Shown: positions 27,401 through 41,800, numbered from the stretch's first letter. The stretch is 64,000 nt of DNA from Galeruca laticollis (GCA_963921935.1 OY998180.1:48739731-48803730), one strand, 5' to 3'. Numbers and translations are program-made. The notes: generated from the sequence alone by a model not told the origin.

Positions 27401-27895
27401 TTTATCATAAACTTGAAATTTTTCTCACGTATGGACTTTGACAAAATTTCAGAGAAAATGCGATGATTCTGGATCTTGAGTCACTCTGTTATATAAGAAA
27501 CTGGAAGACTTGGAGACTTCATTTTCGGGATAGAGCATATACGATGCGTGAAATTTCAAAAAATACACTAAATAAAAAAGTCACTTTCGGGGGTGGTTTT
27601 TTTTGGGGGGTGGCTACCCTTATTTTTGGAAAAAATGAAATTCCAACGACGTCATCGGTTTCCTTGAATTTTTTTATGTACGGCCCTCAATTTTCACTGT
27701 TTTATCTTAAACTTGAAATTTTTCCTAAGTATGGACATTGACAAATTTTCAAAGAGTATATGTTGATTCTGGATCTTGGGTCACTCTGTTATATAAGAAA
27801 CGGGAAGACATGGGGACTTCATTTTCGGGATAGAGCATATACGATGCGTGAAATCTCAAAAAAATACACAAAATAAAAAAGTCACTTTCGGGGGT

Positions 27896-27918
27896 GGTTA
27901 GGTTAGGTTAGGTTAGGT
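27896..27918 (+). repeat. Interstitial arthropod telomere repeat, (GGTTA)4GGT
   Basis: Four complete TTAGG units in exact register (GGTTA four times, then GGT) sit between the monomer's GGGGGTGG and GTCATCGG. TTAGG is the ancestral insect and arthropod telomere repeat. The patch replaces about 50 bp of monomer (second half of the G-rich island through CCAACGAC). The G-rich strand is the + strand, so it reads toward a chromosome end on the right. Confidence 0.93.
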
Positions 27919-28161
27919 CATCGGTTTCCTTGAGTTTTTTTATGTAAGGCCCTAAATTTTCATAATTTTATTATAAACTTGAAATTTTTCTCACGTATTG
28001 ACTTTGACAAAATTTCAGAGAAAATGCGATGATTCTGGATCTTGGGTCACTCTGTTATGTGAGAAACGGGAAGACATGGGGACTTCATTTTCGGGATAGA
28101 GCATATACGATGCGTGAAATCTCAAAAAAATACACAAAATAAAAAAGTCACTTTCGGGGGT

Positions 28162-28184
28162 GGTTAGGTTAGGTTAGGTTAGGT
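28162..28184 (+). repeat. Second interstitial TTAGG patch, duplicated copy
   Basis: Identical (GGTTA)4GGT tract with identical junctions, 266 bp downstream of the first. Because unit length, junctions and flanking rare variants are shared, this is a tandem duplication of one original event, not an independent insertion. Confidence 0.93.
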
Positions 28185-29924
28185 CATCGGTTTCCTTGAG
28201 TTTTTTTATGTAAGGCCCTAAATTTTCATAATTTTATTATAAACTTGAAATTTTTCTCACGTATTGACTTTGACAAAATTTCAGAGAAAATGCGATGATT
28301 CTGGATCTTGGGTCACTCTGTTATGTGAGAAACGGGAAGACATGGAGACTTCATTTTCGGGATAGAGCATATACGATGCGTGAAATCTCAAAAAAATACA
28401 CAAAATAAAAAATTCTCTTTCGGGGGTGGTTTTTTTGGGGTGGCTACCCTTATTTTTGGAAAAAATGAAATTCCAACGACGTCATCGGTTTCCTTGAATT
28501 TTTTTATGTACGGCTCTCAATTTTCACAGTTTTACCTTATACTTGAAATTTTACTTAAGTATGAACATTGACCAATTTTCAAACATGCGTTGATTCTGGA
28601 TCTTGGGTCACTCTGTTATATAAGAAACTGGAAGACTTGGAGACTTCATTTTCGGGATAGAGCATATACGATGCGTGAAATTTCGAAAAATACACTAAAT
28701 AAAAAAGTCACTTTCGGGGGTGGTTTTTTTTGGGGGGTGGCTACCCTTATTTTTGGAAAAAATGAAATTCCAACGACGTCATCGGTTTCCTTGTACTTTT
28801 TTATGTACGGCCCTCAATTTTCACAGTTTTATCTTAAACTTGAAATTTTTCTTAAGTATGGACATTGACAAATTTTCAAAGAGTATATGTTGATTCTGGA
28901 TCTTGGGTCACTCTGTTATATAAGAAACTGGAAGACTTGGAGACTTCATTTTCGGGATAGAGCATATACGATGCGGGAAATCTCAAAAAAATACACTAAA
29001 TAAAAAATTCCCTTCCGGGGGTGGTTTTTTTGGGGTGGCTACCCTTATTTTTGGAAAAAATGAAATTCCAACGACGTCATCGGTTTCCTTGAATTTTTTT
29101 ATGTACGGCTTTCAATTTTCACAGTTTTACCTTAAACTGTAAATTTTTCTTAAGTATGGATATTGACAAATTTTCAAACATGCTTTGATTCTGGATCTTG
29201 GGTCACTCTGTTATATAAGAAACTGGAAGACTTGGAGATTTCATTTTCGGGATAGAGCATGCGTGAAATCTCAAAAAAATACACTAAATAAAAAATTCCC
29301 TTCCGGGGGTGGTTTTTTTGGGGTGGCTACCCTTATTTTTGGAAAAAATGAAATTCCAACGACGTCATCGGTTTCCTTGAATTTTTTTATGTACGGCTTT
29401 CAATTTTCACAGTTTTACCTTAAACTGTAAATTTTTCTTAAGTATGGATATTGACAAATTTTCAAACATGCGTTGATTCTGGATCTTGGGTCACTCTGTT
29501 ATTAAAGAAACTGGAAGACTTGGAGACTTCATTTTCGGGATAGAGCATATACGATGCGTGAAATTTCAAAAAATACACTAAATAAAAAAGTCACTTTCGG
29601 GGGTGGTTTTTTTTGGCTACCCTTATTTTTGGAAAAAATGAAATTCCAACGACGTCATCGGTTTCCTTGAATTTTTTTATGTACGGCTTTCAATTTTCAC
29701 AGTTTTACCTTAAACTTGAAATTTTTCTTAAGTATGGATATTGACAAATTTTCAAAGAATATGCGTTGATTCTGGATCTTGGGTCACTCTGTTATATAAG
29801 AAACTGGAAGACTTGGAGACTTCATTTTCGGGATAGAGCATATACGATGCGGGAAATCTCAAAAAAATACACTAAATAAAAAATTCCCTTCCGGGGGTGG
29901 TTTTTTTGGGGTGGCTACCCTTAT

Positions 29925-32020
29925 TTTTGGAAAAAATGAAATTCCAACGACGTCATCGGTTTCCTTGTATTTTTTTATGTACGGCCCTCAATTTTCACAG
30001 TTTTATCTTAAACTTGAAATTTTTCTTAAGTATGGACATTGACAAATTTTCAAAGAGTATATGTTGATTCTGGATCTTGGGTCACTCTGTTATATAAGAA
30101 AGGGGAAGACATGGAGACTTCATTTTCGGGATAGAGCATATACGATCCGTGAAATCTCGAAAAAATACACTAAGTAAGAAATTCCCTTTCGGGGGTGGTT
30201 TTTTTGGGGGGTGGCCACCCTTATTTTTGAAAAAAATGAAATTCCAACGACGTCATCGGTTTCCTTGAATTTTTTTATGTACGGCCCTCAATTTTCACAG
30301 TTTTACCTTGAACTTGAAATTTTTCTTAAGTATGGACATTGACAAATTTTCAAAGAATATGCGGTGATTCTGGATCTTGGGTCACTCTGTTATATAAGAA
30401 ACTGGAAGACTTGGAGACTTCATTTTCGGGATAGAGCATATACGATGCGTGAAATCTCAAAAAAATACACTAAATAAAAAATTCCCTTTCGGGGGTGGCT
30501 ACCCGTATTTTTGGAAAAAATGAAATTCCAACGACTTCATCGGTTTCCTTGAATTTTTTTATGTACGGCCCTCAATTTCCACTGTTTTATCTTAAACTTG
30601 AAATTTTTCCTAAGTATGGACATTGACAAATTTTCAAAGAATATGCGTTGATTCTGGATCTTGGGTCACTCTGTTATATAAGAAACTGGAAGACATGGAG
30701 ACTTCTTTTCCGGGATAGGGCATATACGATGCGTGAAATGTCAAAAAAATACACAAAATAAAAAATTCCCTTTCGGGGGTGGTTTTTTTGGGGGGTGGCC
30801 ACCCTTATTTTTGAAAAAAATGAAATTCCAACGACGTCATAGGTTTCCTTGAGTTTTTTTATGTACGGCCCTAAATTTCCATAATTTTATCATAAACTTA
30901 AAATTTTTCTCACGTATGGACATGTGACAAATTTTCAAAGAATATGCGTTGATTCTGGATCTTGGGTAACTCTGTTATATAAGAAACTGGAAGACTTGGA
31001 GACTTCATTTCCGGGATAGAGCATATACGATGCGTGAAATCTCAAAAAAATACACTAAGTAAGAAATTCCCTTTCGGGGGTGGTTTTTTTGGGGGGTGGC
31101 CACCCTTATTTTTGAAAAAAATGAAATTGCAACGACGTCATCGGTTTCCTTGAATTTTTTTTATGTACGGTCCTCAATTTTCACAGTTTTATCTTGAACT
31201 TGAAATTTTTCTTAAGTATGGACATTGACAAATTTTCAAAGAATATGCGTTGATTCTGGATCTTGGGTCACTCTGTTATATAAGAAACTGGAAGACATGG
31301 AGACTTCATTTCCGGGATAGGGCATATACGATGCGTGAAATGTCGAAAAAATACACAAAATAAAAAATTCCCATTCGGGGGTGGTTTTTTTGGGGGGTGG
31401 CCACCCTTATTTTTGAAAAAAATGAAATTCCAACGACGTCATAGGTTTTCTTGAGTTTTTTTATGTACGGCCCTAAATTTTCATAATTTTATCATAAACT
31501 TAAAATTTTTCTCACGTATGGACATTGACAAATTTTCAAAGAATATGCGTTGATTCTGGATCTTGGGTAACTCTGTTATATAAGAAACTGGAAGACTTGG
31601 AGACTTCATTTTCGGGATAGAGCATATACGATGCCTGAAATCTCAAAAAAATACACTAAATAAAAAATTCCCTTTCAGGGGTGGTATTTTTGGGGGGTAC
31701 CTACCCTTATTTTTGGAAAAAATGAAATTCCAGCGATGTCATCGGTTTCCTTGTATTTTTTTATGTATGGTCCTCAATTTTCACAGTTTTATCTTGAACG
31801 TGAAATTTTTCTTAAGTATGGACATTGACAAATTTTCAAACATGCGTTGATTCTGGATCTTGGGTCAATCTGTTATATAAGAAACTGGAAGACTTGGAGA
31901 CTTCATTTTCGGGATAGAGCATATACGATGCGTGAAATCTCAAAAAAAGACACTAAGTAAGAAATTCCCCCTCGGGGGTGGTTTTTTTGGGGGGTGGCCA
32001 CCCTTATTTTTGAAAAAAAT
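29925..32020. repeat. 2946-bp HOR duplication, left copy
   Basis: This segment matches 32871-34966 at an offset of 2946 bp (2945 bp after a one-T difference near 31155). Shared rare markers include GGACATGTGACAAA (30918 and 33864), GAAATTGCAACG (31125 and 34071), TTTCAGGGGTGG, and GGTACCTACCC. A few differences exist, such as GATGTC at 31735 against GACGTC at 34680, so the copies have begun to diverge. Confidence 0.87.
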
Positions 32021-32870
32021 AAAATTCCAACGACGTCATCGGTTTCCTTGGATTTTTTTATGTACGGCCCTCAATTTTCACAGTTTTATCTTAAACTTGA
32101 AATTTTTCTTAAGTCTGGACATTGACAAATTTTCAAAGAATATACGTTGATTCTGGATCTTGGGTCACTCTGTTATAAAAGAAACGGGAAGACATGGAGA
32201 CTTCATTTTCGGGATAGAGCATATACGATCCATGAAATCTCAAAAAAATACACTAAATAAAAAATTCCCTTTCGGGGGTGGTTTTTTGAAATTCCAACGA
32301 CGTCATCGGTTTCCTTGAATTTTTTTATGTACGGCCCTCAATTTTCACAGTATTATCTTAAACTTGAAATTTTTCTTAAGTATGGATATTGACAAATTTT
32401 CAAAGAATATGCGTTGATTCTGGATCTTGGGTCACTCTGTTATATAAGAAACTGGAAGACTTGGAGACTTCATTTTCGGGATAGAGCATATACGATGCGT
32501 GAAATCTCAAAAAAATACACTAAATAAAAAATTCCCTTCCGGGGGTGGTTTTTTTGGGGTGGCTACCCTTATTTTTGGAAAAAATGAAATTCCAACGACG
32601 TCATCGGTTTCCTTGAATTTTTTTATGTACGGCTTTCAATTTTCACAGTTTTACCTTAAACTGTAAATTTTTCTTAAGTATGGATATTGACAAATTTTCA
32701 AACATGCGTTGATTCTGGATCTTGGGTCACTCTGTTATATAAGAAACTGGAAGACTTGGAGATTTCATTTTCGGGATAGAGCATATACGATGCGTGAAAT
32801 CTCAAAAAAATACACTAAATAAAAAAGTCACTTTCGGGGGTGGTTTTTTTTGGGGGGTGGCTACCCTTAT

Positions 32871-34966
32871 TTTTGGAAAAAATGAAATTCCAACGACGTC
32901 ATCGGTTTCCTTGTATTTTTTTATGTACGGCCCTCAATTTTCACAGTTTTATCTTAAACTTGAAATTTTTCTTAAGTATGGACATTGACAAATTTTCAAA
33001 GAGTATATGTTGATTCTGGATCTTGGTTCACTCTGTTATATAAGAAACGGGAAGACATGGAGACTTCATTTTCGGGATAGAGCATATACGATCCGTGAAA
33101 TCTCGAAAAAATACACTAAGTAAGAAATTCCCTTTCGGGGGTGGTTTTTTTGGGGGTTGGCCACCCTTATTTTTGAAAAAAATGAAATTCCAACGACGTC
33201 ATCGGTTTCCTTGAATTTTTTTATGTACGGCCCTCAATTTTCACAGTTTTATCTTGAACTTGAGATTTTTCTTAAGTATGGACATTGACAAATTTTCAAA
33301 GAATATGCGGTGATTCTGGATCTTGGGTCACTCTGTTATATAAGAAACTGGAAGACTTGGAGACTTCATTTTCGGGATAGAGCATATACGATGCGTGAAA
33401 TCTCAAAAAAATACACTAAATAAAAAATTCCCTTTCGGGGGTGGCTACCCGTATTTTTGGAAAAAATGAAATTCCAACGACTTCATCGGTTTCCTTGAAT
33501 TTTTTTATGTACGGCCCTCAATTTCCACTGTTTTATCTTAAACTTGAAATTTTTTCTAAGTATGGACATTGACAAATTTTCAAAGAATATGCGTTGATTC
33601 TGGATCTTGGGTCACTCTTTTATATAAGAAACTGGAAGACATGGAGACTTCTTTTCCGGGATAGGGCATATACGATGCGTGAAATGTCAAAAAAATACAC
33701 AAAATAAAAAATTCCCTTTCGGGGGTGGTTTTTTTGGGGGGTGGCCACCCTTATTTTTGAAAAAAATGAAATTCCAACGACGTCATAGGTTTCCTTGAGT
33801 TTTTTTATGTACGGCCCTAAATTTCCATAATTTTATCATAAACTTAAAATTTTTCTCACGTATGGACATGTGACAAATTTTCAAAGAATATGCGTTGATT
33901 CTGGATCTTGGGTAACTCTGTTATATAAGAAACTGGAAGACTTGGAGACTTCATTTCCGGGATAGAGCATATACGATGCGTGAAATCTCAAAAAAATACA
34001 CTAAGTAAGAAATACCCTTTCGGGGGTGGTTTTTTTGGGGGGTGGCCACCCTTATTTTTGAAAAAAATGAAATTGCAACGACGTCATCGGTTTCCTTGAA
34101 TTTTTTTATGTACGGTCCTCAATTTTCACAGTTTTATCTTGAACTTGAAATTTTTCTTAAGTATGGACATTGACAAATTTTCAAAGAATATGCGTTGATT
34201 CTGGATCTTGGGTCACTCTGTTATATAAGAAACTGGAAGACATGGAGACTTCATTTCCGGGATAGGGCATATACGATGCGTGAAATGTCGAAAAAATACA
34301 CAAAATAAAAAATTCCCATTCGGGGGTGGTTTTTTTGGGGGGTGGCCACCCTTATTTTTGAAAAAAATGAAATTCCAACGACGTCATAGGTTTTCTTGAG
34401 TTTTTTTATGTACGGCCCTAAATTTTCATAATTTTATCATAAACTTAAAATTTTTCTCACGTATGGACATTGACAAATTTTCAAAGAATATGCCTTGATT
34501 CTGGATCTTGGGTAACTCTGTTATATAAGAAACTGGAAGACTTGGAGACTTCATTTTCGGGATAGAGCATATACGATGCCTGAAATCTCAAAAAAATACA
34601 CTAAATAAAAAATTCCCTTTCAGGGGTGGTATTTTTGGGGGGTACCTACCCTTATTTTTGGAAAAAATGAAATTCCAGCGACGTCATCGGTTTCCTTGTA
34701 TTTTTTTATGTATGGTCCTCAATTTTCACAGTTTTATCTTAAACGTGAAATTTTTCTTAAGTATGGACATTGACAAATTTTCAAACATGCGTTGATTCTG
34801 GATCTTGGGTCAATCTGTTATATAAGAAACTGGAAGACTTGGAGACTTCATTTTCGGGATAGAGCATATACGATGCGTGAAATCTCAAAAAAAGACACTA
34901 AGTAAGAAATTCCCTCTCGGGGGTGGTTTTTTTGGGGGGTGGCCACCCTTATTTTTGAAAAAAATG
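32871..34966. repeat. 2946-bp HOR duplication, right copy
   Basis: Right-hand counterpart of 29925-32020. The left break follows a unit with GTCACTTTCGGGG; the right break is near AAATTCAAACGACG, where the other copy has AAATTCCAACG. Confidence 0.87.
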
Positions 34967-37900
34967 AAATTCAAACGACGTCATCGGTTTCCTTGAATTT
35001 TTTTATGTACGGTCCTCAATTTTCACAGTTTTATCTTGAACTTGAAATTTTTCTTAAGTATGGACATTGACAAATTTTCAAAGAATATGCGTTGATTCTG
35101 GATCTTGGGTCACTCTGTTATATAAGAAACTGGGCGACTTGGAGACTTCATTTCCGGGATAGGGCATATACGATGCGTGAAATGTCAAAAAAAAACACAA
35201 AATAAAAAATTCCCTTTCGGGGGTGGTTTTTTTGGGGGGTGGCCACCCTTATTTTTGAAAGAAATGAAATTCCAACGACCTCATCGGTTTCCTTGAATTT
35301 TTTTATGTATGGCCCTCAATTTTCACAGTTTTATCTTAAACTTGAAATTTTTCTTAAGTATGGACATTGACAAATTTTCAAACATGTGTTGATTCTGGAT
35401 CTTGGGTCAATCTGTTATATAAGAAACTGGAAGACTTGGAGACTTCATTTTCGGGATAGAGCATATACGATGCGTGAAATCTCAAAAAAATACACTAAAT
35501 AAAAAATTCCCTTTCGGGGGTGGCTACCCGTATTTTTGGAAAAAATGAAATTCCAACGACTTCATCGGTTTCCTTGAATTTTTTTATGTACGGCCCTCAA
35601 TTTTCACTGTTTTATTTTAAACTTGAAATTTTTCCTAAGTATGGACATTGACAAATTTTCAAAGAATATGCGTTGATTCTGGATCTTGGGTAACTCTGTT
35701 ATATAAGAAACTGGAAGACTTGGAGACTTCATTTCCGGGATAGAGCATATACGATGCGTGAAATCTCAAAAAAATACACTAAGTAAGAAATTCCCTTTCG
35801 GGGGTGGTTTTTTTGGGGGGTGGCCACCCTTATTTTTGAAAAAAATGAAATTGCAACGACGTCATCGGTTTCCTTGAATTTTTTTATGTACGGTCCTCAA
35901 TTTTCACAGTTTTATCTTGAACTTGAAATTTTTCTTAAGTATGGACATTGACAAATTTTCAAAGAATATGCGTTGATTCTGGATCTTGGGTCACTCTGTT
36001 ATATAAGAAACTGGAAGACATGGAGACTTCATTTCCGGGATAGGGCATATACGATGCGTGAAATGTCGAAAAAATACACAAAATAAAAAATTCCCATTCG
36101 GGGGTGGTTTTTTTGGGGGGTGGCCACCCTTATTTTTGAAAAAAATGAAATTCCAACGACGTCATAGGTTTCCTTGAGTTTTTTTATGTACGGCCCTAAA
36201 TTTTCATAATTTTATCATAAACTTAAAATTTTTCTCACGTATGGACATTGACAAATTTTCAAAGAATATGCGTTGATTCTGGATCTTGGGTAACTCTGTT
36301 ATATAAGAAACTGGAAGACCTGGAGACTTCATTTTCGGGATAGAGCATATACGATGCGTGAAATGTCAAAAAAAAACACAAAATAAAAAATTCCCTTTCG
36401 GGGGTGGTTTTTTTGGGGGGTGGCCACCCTTATTTTTGAAAAAAATGAAATTCCAACGACGTCATCGGTTTCCTTGAATTTTTTTATGTACGGTCCCCAA
36501 TTTTCACAGTTTTATCTTACACTTGAAATTTTTCTTAAGTATGGACATTGACAAATTTTCAAAGAATATGCGTTGATTCTGGATCTTGGGTCACTCTGTT
36601 ATATAAGAAACTGGAAGACTTGGAGACTTCATTTCCGGGATAGGGCATATACGATGCGTGAAATGTCAAAAAAATACACAAAATAAAAAATTCCCTTTCG
36701 GGGGTGGTTTTTTTGGGGGGTGGCCACCCTTATTTTTGAAAGAAATGAAATTCCAACGACCTCATCGGTTTCCTTGAATTTTTTTATGTATGGCCCTCAA
36801 TTTTCACAGTTTTATCTTAAACTTGAAATTTTTCTTAAGTATGGACATTGACAAATTTTCAAACATGCGTTGATTCTGGATCTTGGGTCAATCTGTTATA
36901 TAAGAAACTGGAAGACTTGGAGACTTCATTTTCGGGATAGAGCATATACGATGCGTGAAATCTCAAAAAAATACACTAAATAAAAAATTCCCTTTCGGGG
37001 GTGGCTACCCGTATTTTTGGAAAAAATGAAATTCCAACGACTTCATCGGTTTCCTTGAATTTTTTTATGTACGGCCCTCAATTTTCACAGTTTTATCTTA
37101 AACTTGAAATTTTTAAGTATGGACATTGACAAATTTTCAAACATGCGTTGATTCTGGATCTTGGGTCACTCTGTTATATAAGAAACTGGAAGACATGGGG
37201 ACTTCATTTTCGGGATAGAGCATATACGATGCCTGAAATCTCAAAAAAATACACTAAATAAAAAATTCCCTTTCGGGGGTGGTTTTTTTGGGGGGTGGCT
37301 ACCCTTATTTTTGGAAAAAATGAAATTCCAACGACGTCATCGGTTTCCTTGTATTTTTTTATGTACGGCCCTCAATTTTCACAGTTTTATCTTAAACTTG
37401 AAATTTTTCTTAAGTATGGACATTGACAAATTTTCAAAGAGTATATGTTGATTCTGGATCTTGGGTCACTCTGTTATATAAGAAACGGGAAGACATGGAG
37501 ACTTCATTTTCGGGATAGAGCATATACGATCCGTGAAATCTCAAAAAAATACACTGAATAAAAAATTCCCTTTCGGGGGTGGATTTTTGGGGGGTGGCTA
37601 CCCTTATTTTTGGAAAAAATGAAATTCCAACGACGTCATCGGTTTCCTTGAATTTTTTTATGTACGGCTCTAAATTTTCACAGTTTTATCTTAAACTTGA
37701 AATTTTTCTCAAGTATGGACATTGACATATTTTCAGAGAAAATGCGATGATTCTGGATCTTGGGTCACTCTGTTATATAAGAAACGGGAAGACATGGAGA
37801 CTTCATTTTCGGGATAGAGCATATACGATGCGCGAAATCTCAAAAAAATCAACTAAATAAAAAATTCCCTTCCGGGGGTGGTTTTTTTTGGGGGTGGCTA

Positions 37901-38822
37901 CCCTTATTTTTGGAAAAAATGAAATTCCAACGACGTCATCGGTTTCCTTGAATTTTTTTATGTACGGCCCTCAATTTTCACAGTTTTATCTTAAACTTGA
38001 AATTTTTAAGTATGGACATTGACAAATTTTCAAACATGCGTTGATTCTGGATCTTGGGTCACTCTGTTATATAAGAAACTGGAAGACTTGGAGACTTCAT
38101 TTTCGGGATAGAGCATATACGATGCGTGAAATTTCAAAAAATACACTAAATAAAAAAGTCACTTACGGGGGTGGTTTTTTTTGGGGGGTGGCTACCCTTA
38201 TTTTTGGAAAAAATGAAATTCCAACGACGTTATCGGTTTCCTTGTATTTTTTTATGTACGGCCCTCAATTTTCACAGTTTTATCTTAAACTTGAAATTTT
38301 TCTTAAGTATGGACATTGACAAATTTTCAAAGAGTATATGTTGATTCTGGATCTTGGGTCACTCTGTTATATAAGAAACGGGAAGACATGGAGACTTCAT
38401 TTTCGGGATAGAGCATATACGATCCGTGAAATCTCGAAAAAATACACTAAGTAAGAAATTCCTTTTCGGGGGTGGTTTTTTTGGGGGGTGGCCACCCTTA
38501 TTTTTGAAAAAAATGAAATTCCAACGACGTCATCGGTTTCCTTGAATTTTTTTATGTACGGCCCTCAATTTTCACAGTTTTATCTTGAACTTGAAATTTT
38601 TCTTAAGTATGGACATGACAAATTTTCAAAGAATATGCGTTGATTCTGGATCTTGGGTCACTCGATTATGTAAGAAACGGGAAGACATGGAGACTTCATT
38701 TTCGAGATAGAGCATATACGATGCGTGAAATCTCAAAAAAATACACTAAATAAAAAATTCCCTTCCGGGGGTGGTTTTTTTGGGGTGGCTACCCTTATTT
38801 TTGGAAAAAATGAAATTCCAAC

Positions 38823-41800
38823 GGCGTCATCGGTTTCCTTGAATTTTTTTATGTACGGCTTTCAATTTTCACAGTTTTACCTTAAACTTGAAATTTTTCT
38901 TAAGTATGGACATTGACATATTTTCAGAGAAAATGCGATGATTCTGGATCTTGGGTCACTCTGTTATATAAGAAACGGGAAGACATGGAGACTTAATTTT
39001 CGGGATAGAGCATATACGATGCGTGAAATCCCAAAAAAATACACTAACTAAGAAATTTCCTTTCGGGGGTGGCCACCCTTATTTTTGGAAAAAATTAAAT
39101 TACAACGACGTCATCGGTTTCCTTGGATTTTTTTATGTACGGCCCTCAATTTTCACAGTTTTATCTTAAACTTGAAATTTTTCTTAAGTATGGACATTGA
39201 CAAATTTTCTAAGAATATGCGTTGATTCTGGATCTTGGGTCACTCTGTTATATAAGAAACTGGAAGACTTGGAGACTACATTTTCGGTATAGAGCATATA
39301 CGAGGCGTGAAATCTCAAAAAAATACACTAAATAAAAAATTCCCTTTCGGGGGTGGTTTTTTTGGGGAGTGGCTACCCTTATTTTTGGAAAAAATGAAAT
39401 TCCAACGACGTCATCGGTTTCCTTGAATTTTTTTATCTACGGCCCTCAATTTTCACAGTTTTATCTTAAACTTGAAACTTTTAAGTATGGACATTGACAA
39501 ATTTTCAAAGAATATGCCTTGATTCTGGATCTTGGGTCACTCTGTTATATAAGAAACGGGAAGACATGGGGACTTCATTTTCGGGATAGAGCATATACGA
39601 TGCGTGAAATCTCAAAAAAGTACACTAAATAAAAAATTCCTTTTCGGGGGTGGTTTTTTTGGGGGGTGGCCACCCTTATTTTTGAAAAAAATGAAATTCC
39701 AACGACGTCATCGGTTTCCTTGAGTTTTTTTATGTACGGCCCTGAATTTTCATAATTTTATCATAAACTTGAAATTTTTCTCACTTATGGACTTTGACAA
39801 AATTTCAGAGAAAATGCGATGATTCTGGATCTTGGGTCACTCTGTTATATAAGGAACGGGAAGACATGGGGACTTCATTTTCGGAATAGGGCATATACGA
39901 TGCGTGAAATCTCAAAAAAGTACACTAAATAAAAAATTCCTTTTCGGGGGTGGTTTTTTTGGGGGGTGGCCACCCTTATTTTCGAAAAAAATGAAATTCC
40001 AACGACGTCATCGGTTTCCTTGAGTTTTTTTATGTACGGCCCTAAATTTTCATAATTTTATCATAAACTTGAAATTTTTCTCACGTAAGTACTTTGACAA
40101 AATTTCAGAGAAAATGCGATGATTCTGGATCTTGGGTCACTCTGTTATATAAGAAACGGGAAGACATGGAGACTTAATTTTCGGGATAGAGCATATACGA
40201 TGCGTGAAATCCCAAAAAAATACACTAAGTAAGAAATTTCCTTTCGGGGGTGACCACCCTTATTTTTGGAAAAAATTAAATTACAACGACGTCATCGGTT
40301 TCCTTGGATTTTTTTATGTACGGCCCTCAATTTTCACAGTTTTATCTTAAACTTGAAATTTTTCTTAAGTATGGACATTGACAAATTTTCTAAGAATATG
40401 CGTTGATTCTGGATCTTGGGTCACTCTGTTATATAAGAAACTGGAAGACTTGGAGACTCCATTTTCGGTATAGAGCATATACGAGGCGTGAAATCTCAAA
40501 AAAATACATTAAATAAAAAATTCCCTTTCGGGGGTGGTTTTTTTGGGGAGTGGCTACCCTTATTTTTGGAAAAAATGAAATTCCAACGACGTCATCGGTT
40601 TCCTTGAATTTTTTTATGTACGGCCCTCAATTTTCAGTTTTATCTTAAACTTGAAACTTTTAAGTATGGACATTGACAAATTTTCAAAGAATATGCCTTG
40701 ATTCTGGATCTTGGGTCACTCTGTTATATAAGAAACGGGAAGACATGGAGACTTCATTTTCGGGATAGAGCATATACGATGCGTGAAATCTCAAAAAATT
40801 ACACTAAGTAATAAATTCTCTTTCGAGGGTGGTTTTTTTGGTGGGTGGCCACCCTTATTTTTGAAAAAAATGAAATTCCAACGACGTCATCGGTTTCCTT
40901 GAGTTTTTTTATGTACGGCCCTCAATTTTCACAGTATTATCTTAAACTTGAAATTTTTCTTAAGTATCGACATTGACAAATTTTCAAAGAATATTCGTTG
41001 ATTCTGGATCTTGGGTCACTCTGTTATATAAGAAACGGGAAGACTTGGAGACTTCATTTTCGGTATAGAGCATATACGATGCGTGAAATCTCAAAAAATA
41101 CACTAAATAAAAAATTGCCTTTCGGGGGTGGCTACCGTTATTTTTGGAAAAAATGAAATTCCAACGACGTCATCGGTTTCCTTGAGTTTTTTTATGTACG
41201 GCCCTCAATTTTCACAATTTTATCTTAAACTTGAAATTTTTCTTAAGTATGGACATTGAAAATTTTTCAAATATACGTTGATTCTGGATCTTGGGTCACT
41301 CTGTTATAAAAGAAACGGGAAGACATGGAGACTTCATTTTCGGGATAGAGCATAAACGATCCGTGAAATCTCAAAAAAATACACTAAATAAAAAATTCCC
41401 TTTCGGGGGTGGTTTTTTTGGTGGGTGGCCACCCTTATTTTTGAAAAAAATGAAATTCCAACGACGTCATCGGTTCCCTTGAGTTTTTTTATGTACGGCC
41501 CTAAATTTTCATAATTTTATCATAAACTTGAAATTTTTCTCACGTATGGACTTTGACAAAATTTCAGAGAAAATGCGATGATTCTGGGTCTTGGGTCACT
41601 CTGTTATATAAGAAACGGGAAGCCATGGAGACTTCATTTTTGGGATAGAGCATAAACGATGCGTGAAATCTCAAAAAAATACACTAAGTAAGAAATTCCC
41701 TTTCGGGGGTGGTTTTTTGGGGGGTGGCTACCCTTATTTTTGGAAAAAATGAAATTCCAACGACGTCATCGGTTTCCTTGAGTTTTTTTATGTACGGCCC

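Larger units (their letters stand above)
26481..28477. repeat. Satellite domain 4 (monomers 91-97), telomere-patched units
   Basis: Monomer starts: 26481, 26748, 27048, 27348, 27648, then about 27919 and 28185, where the GACGTC start is replaced by telomeric sequence, up to 28477. The two patched units form a tandem duplication of 266 bp. The units at 27919 and 28185 share rare variants (TATGTAAGGCCC, TTTTATTATAAAC, CGTATTGAC, TTATGTGAG) not seen elsewhere in the window. The patch-bearing units and later ones to about 38160 also introduce the AAAAAAGTCACTTTCGGGG variant. Confidence 0.9.
28478..38822. repeat. Satellite domain 5 (monomers 98-132), 2946-bp duplication
   Basis: Monomer starts: 28478, 28775, 29073, 29361, 29651, 29949, 30249, 30533, 30833, 31134, 31435, 31735, 32032, 32299, 32597, 32895, 33195, 33479, 33779, 34080, 34380, 34680, 34977, 35277, 35558, 35858, 36158, 36458, 36758, 37039, 37333, 37632, 37932, 38226, 38526. 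Most units are of the 'TGG-CATTG / CTGGAAGACTTGG' type. Local markers are TTTCAAACATGCG (a 3-bp deletion form), GTCACTTTCGGGG, and GACTTC or GACCTC in place of GACGTC. Pieces of the 31.0-31.7 kb series recur again at 35.7-36.3 kb, so the domain is a mosaic. Confidence 0.87.

Noticed and set aside
27890..27925. Vertebrate-type telomere repeat
   Set aside because: The unit is five bases (TTAGG), not TTAGGG; it is exact over four units.
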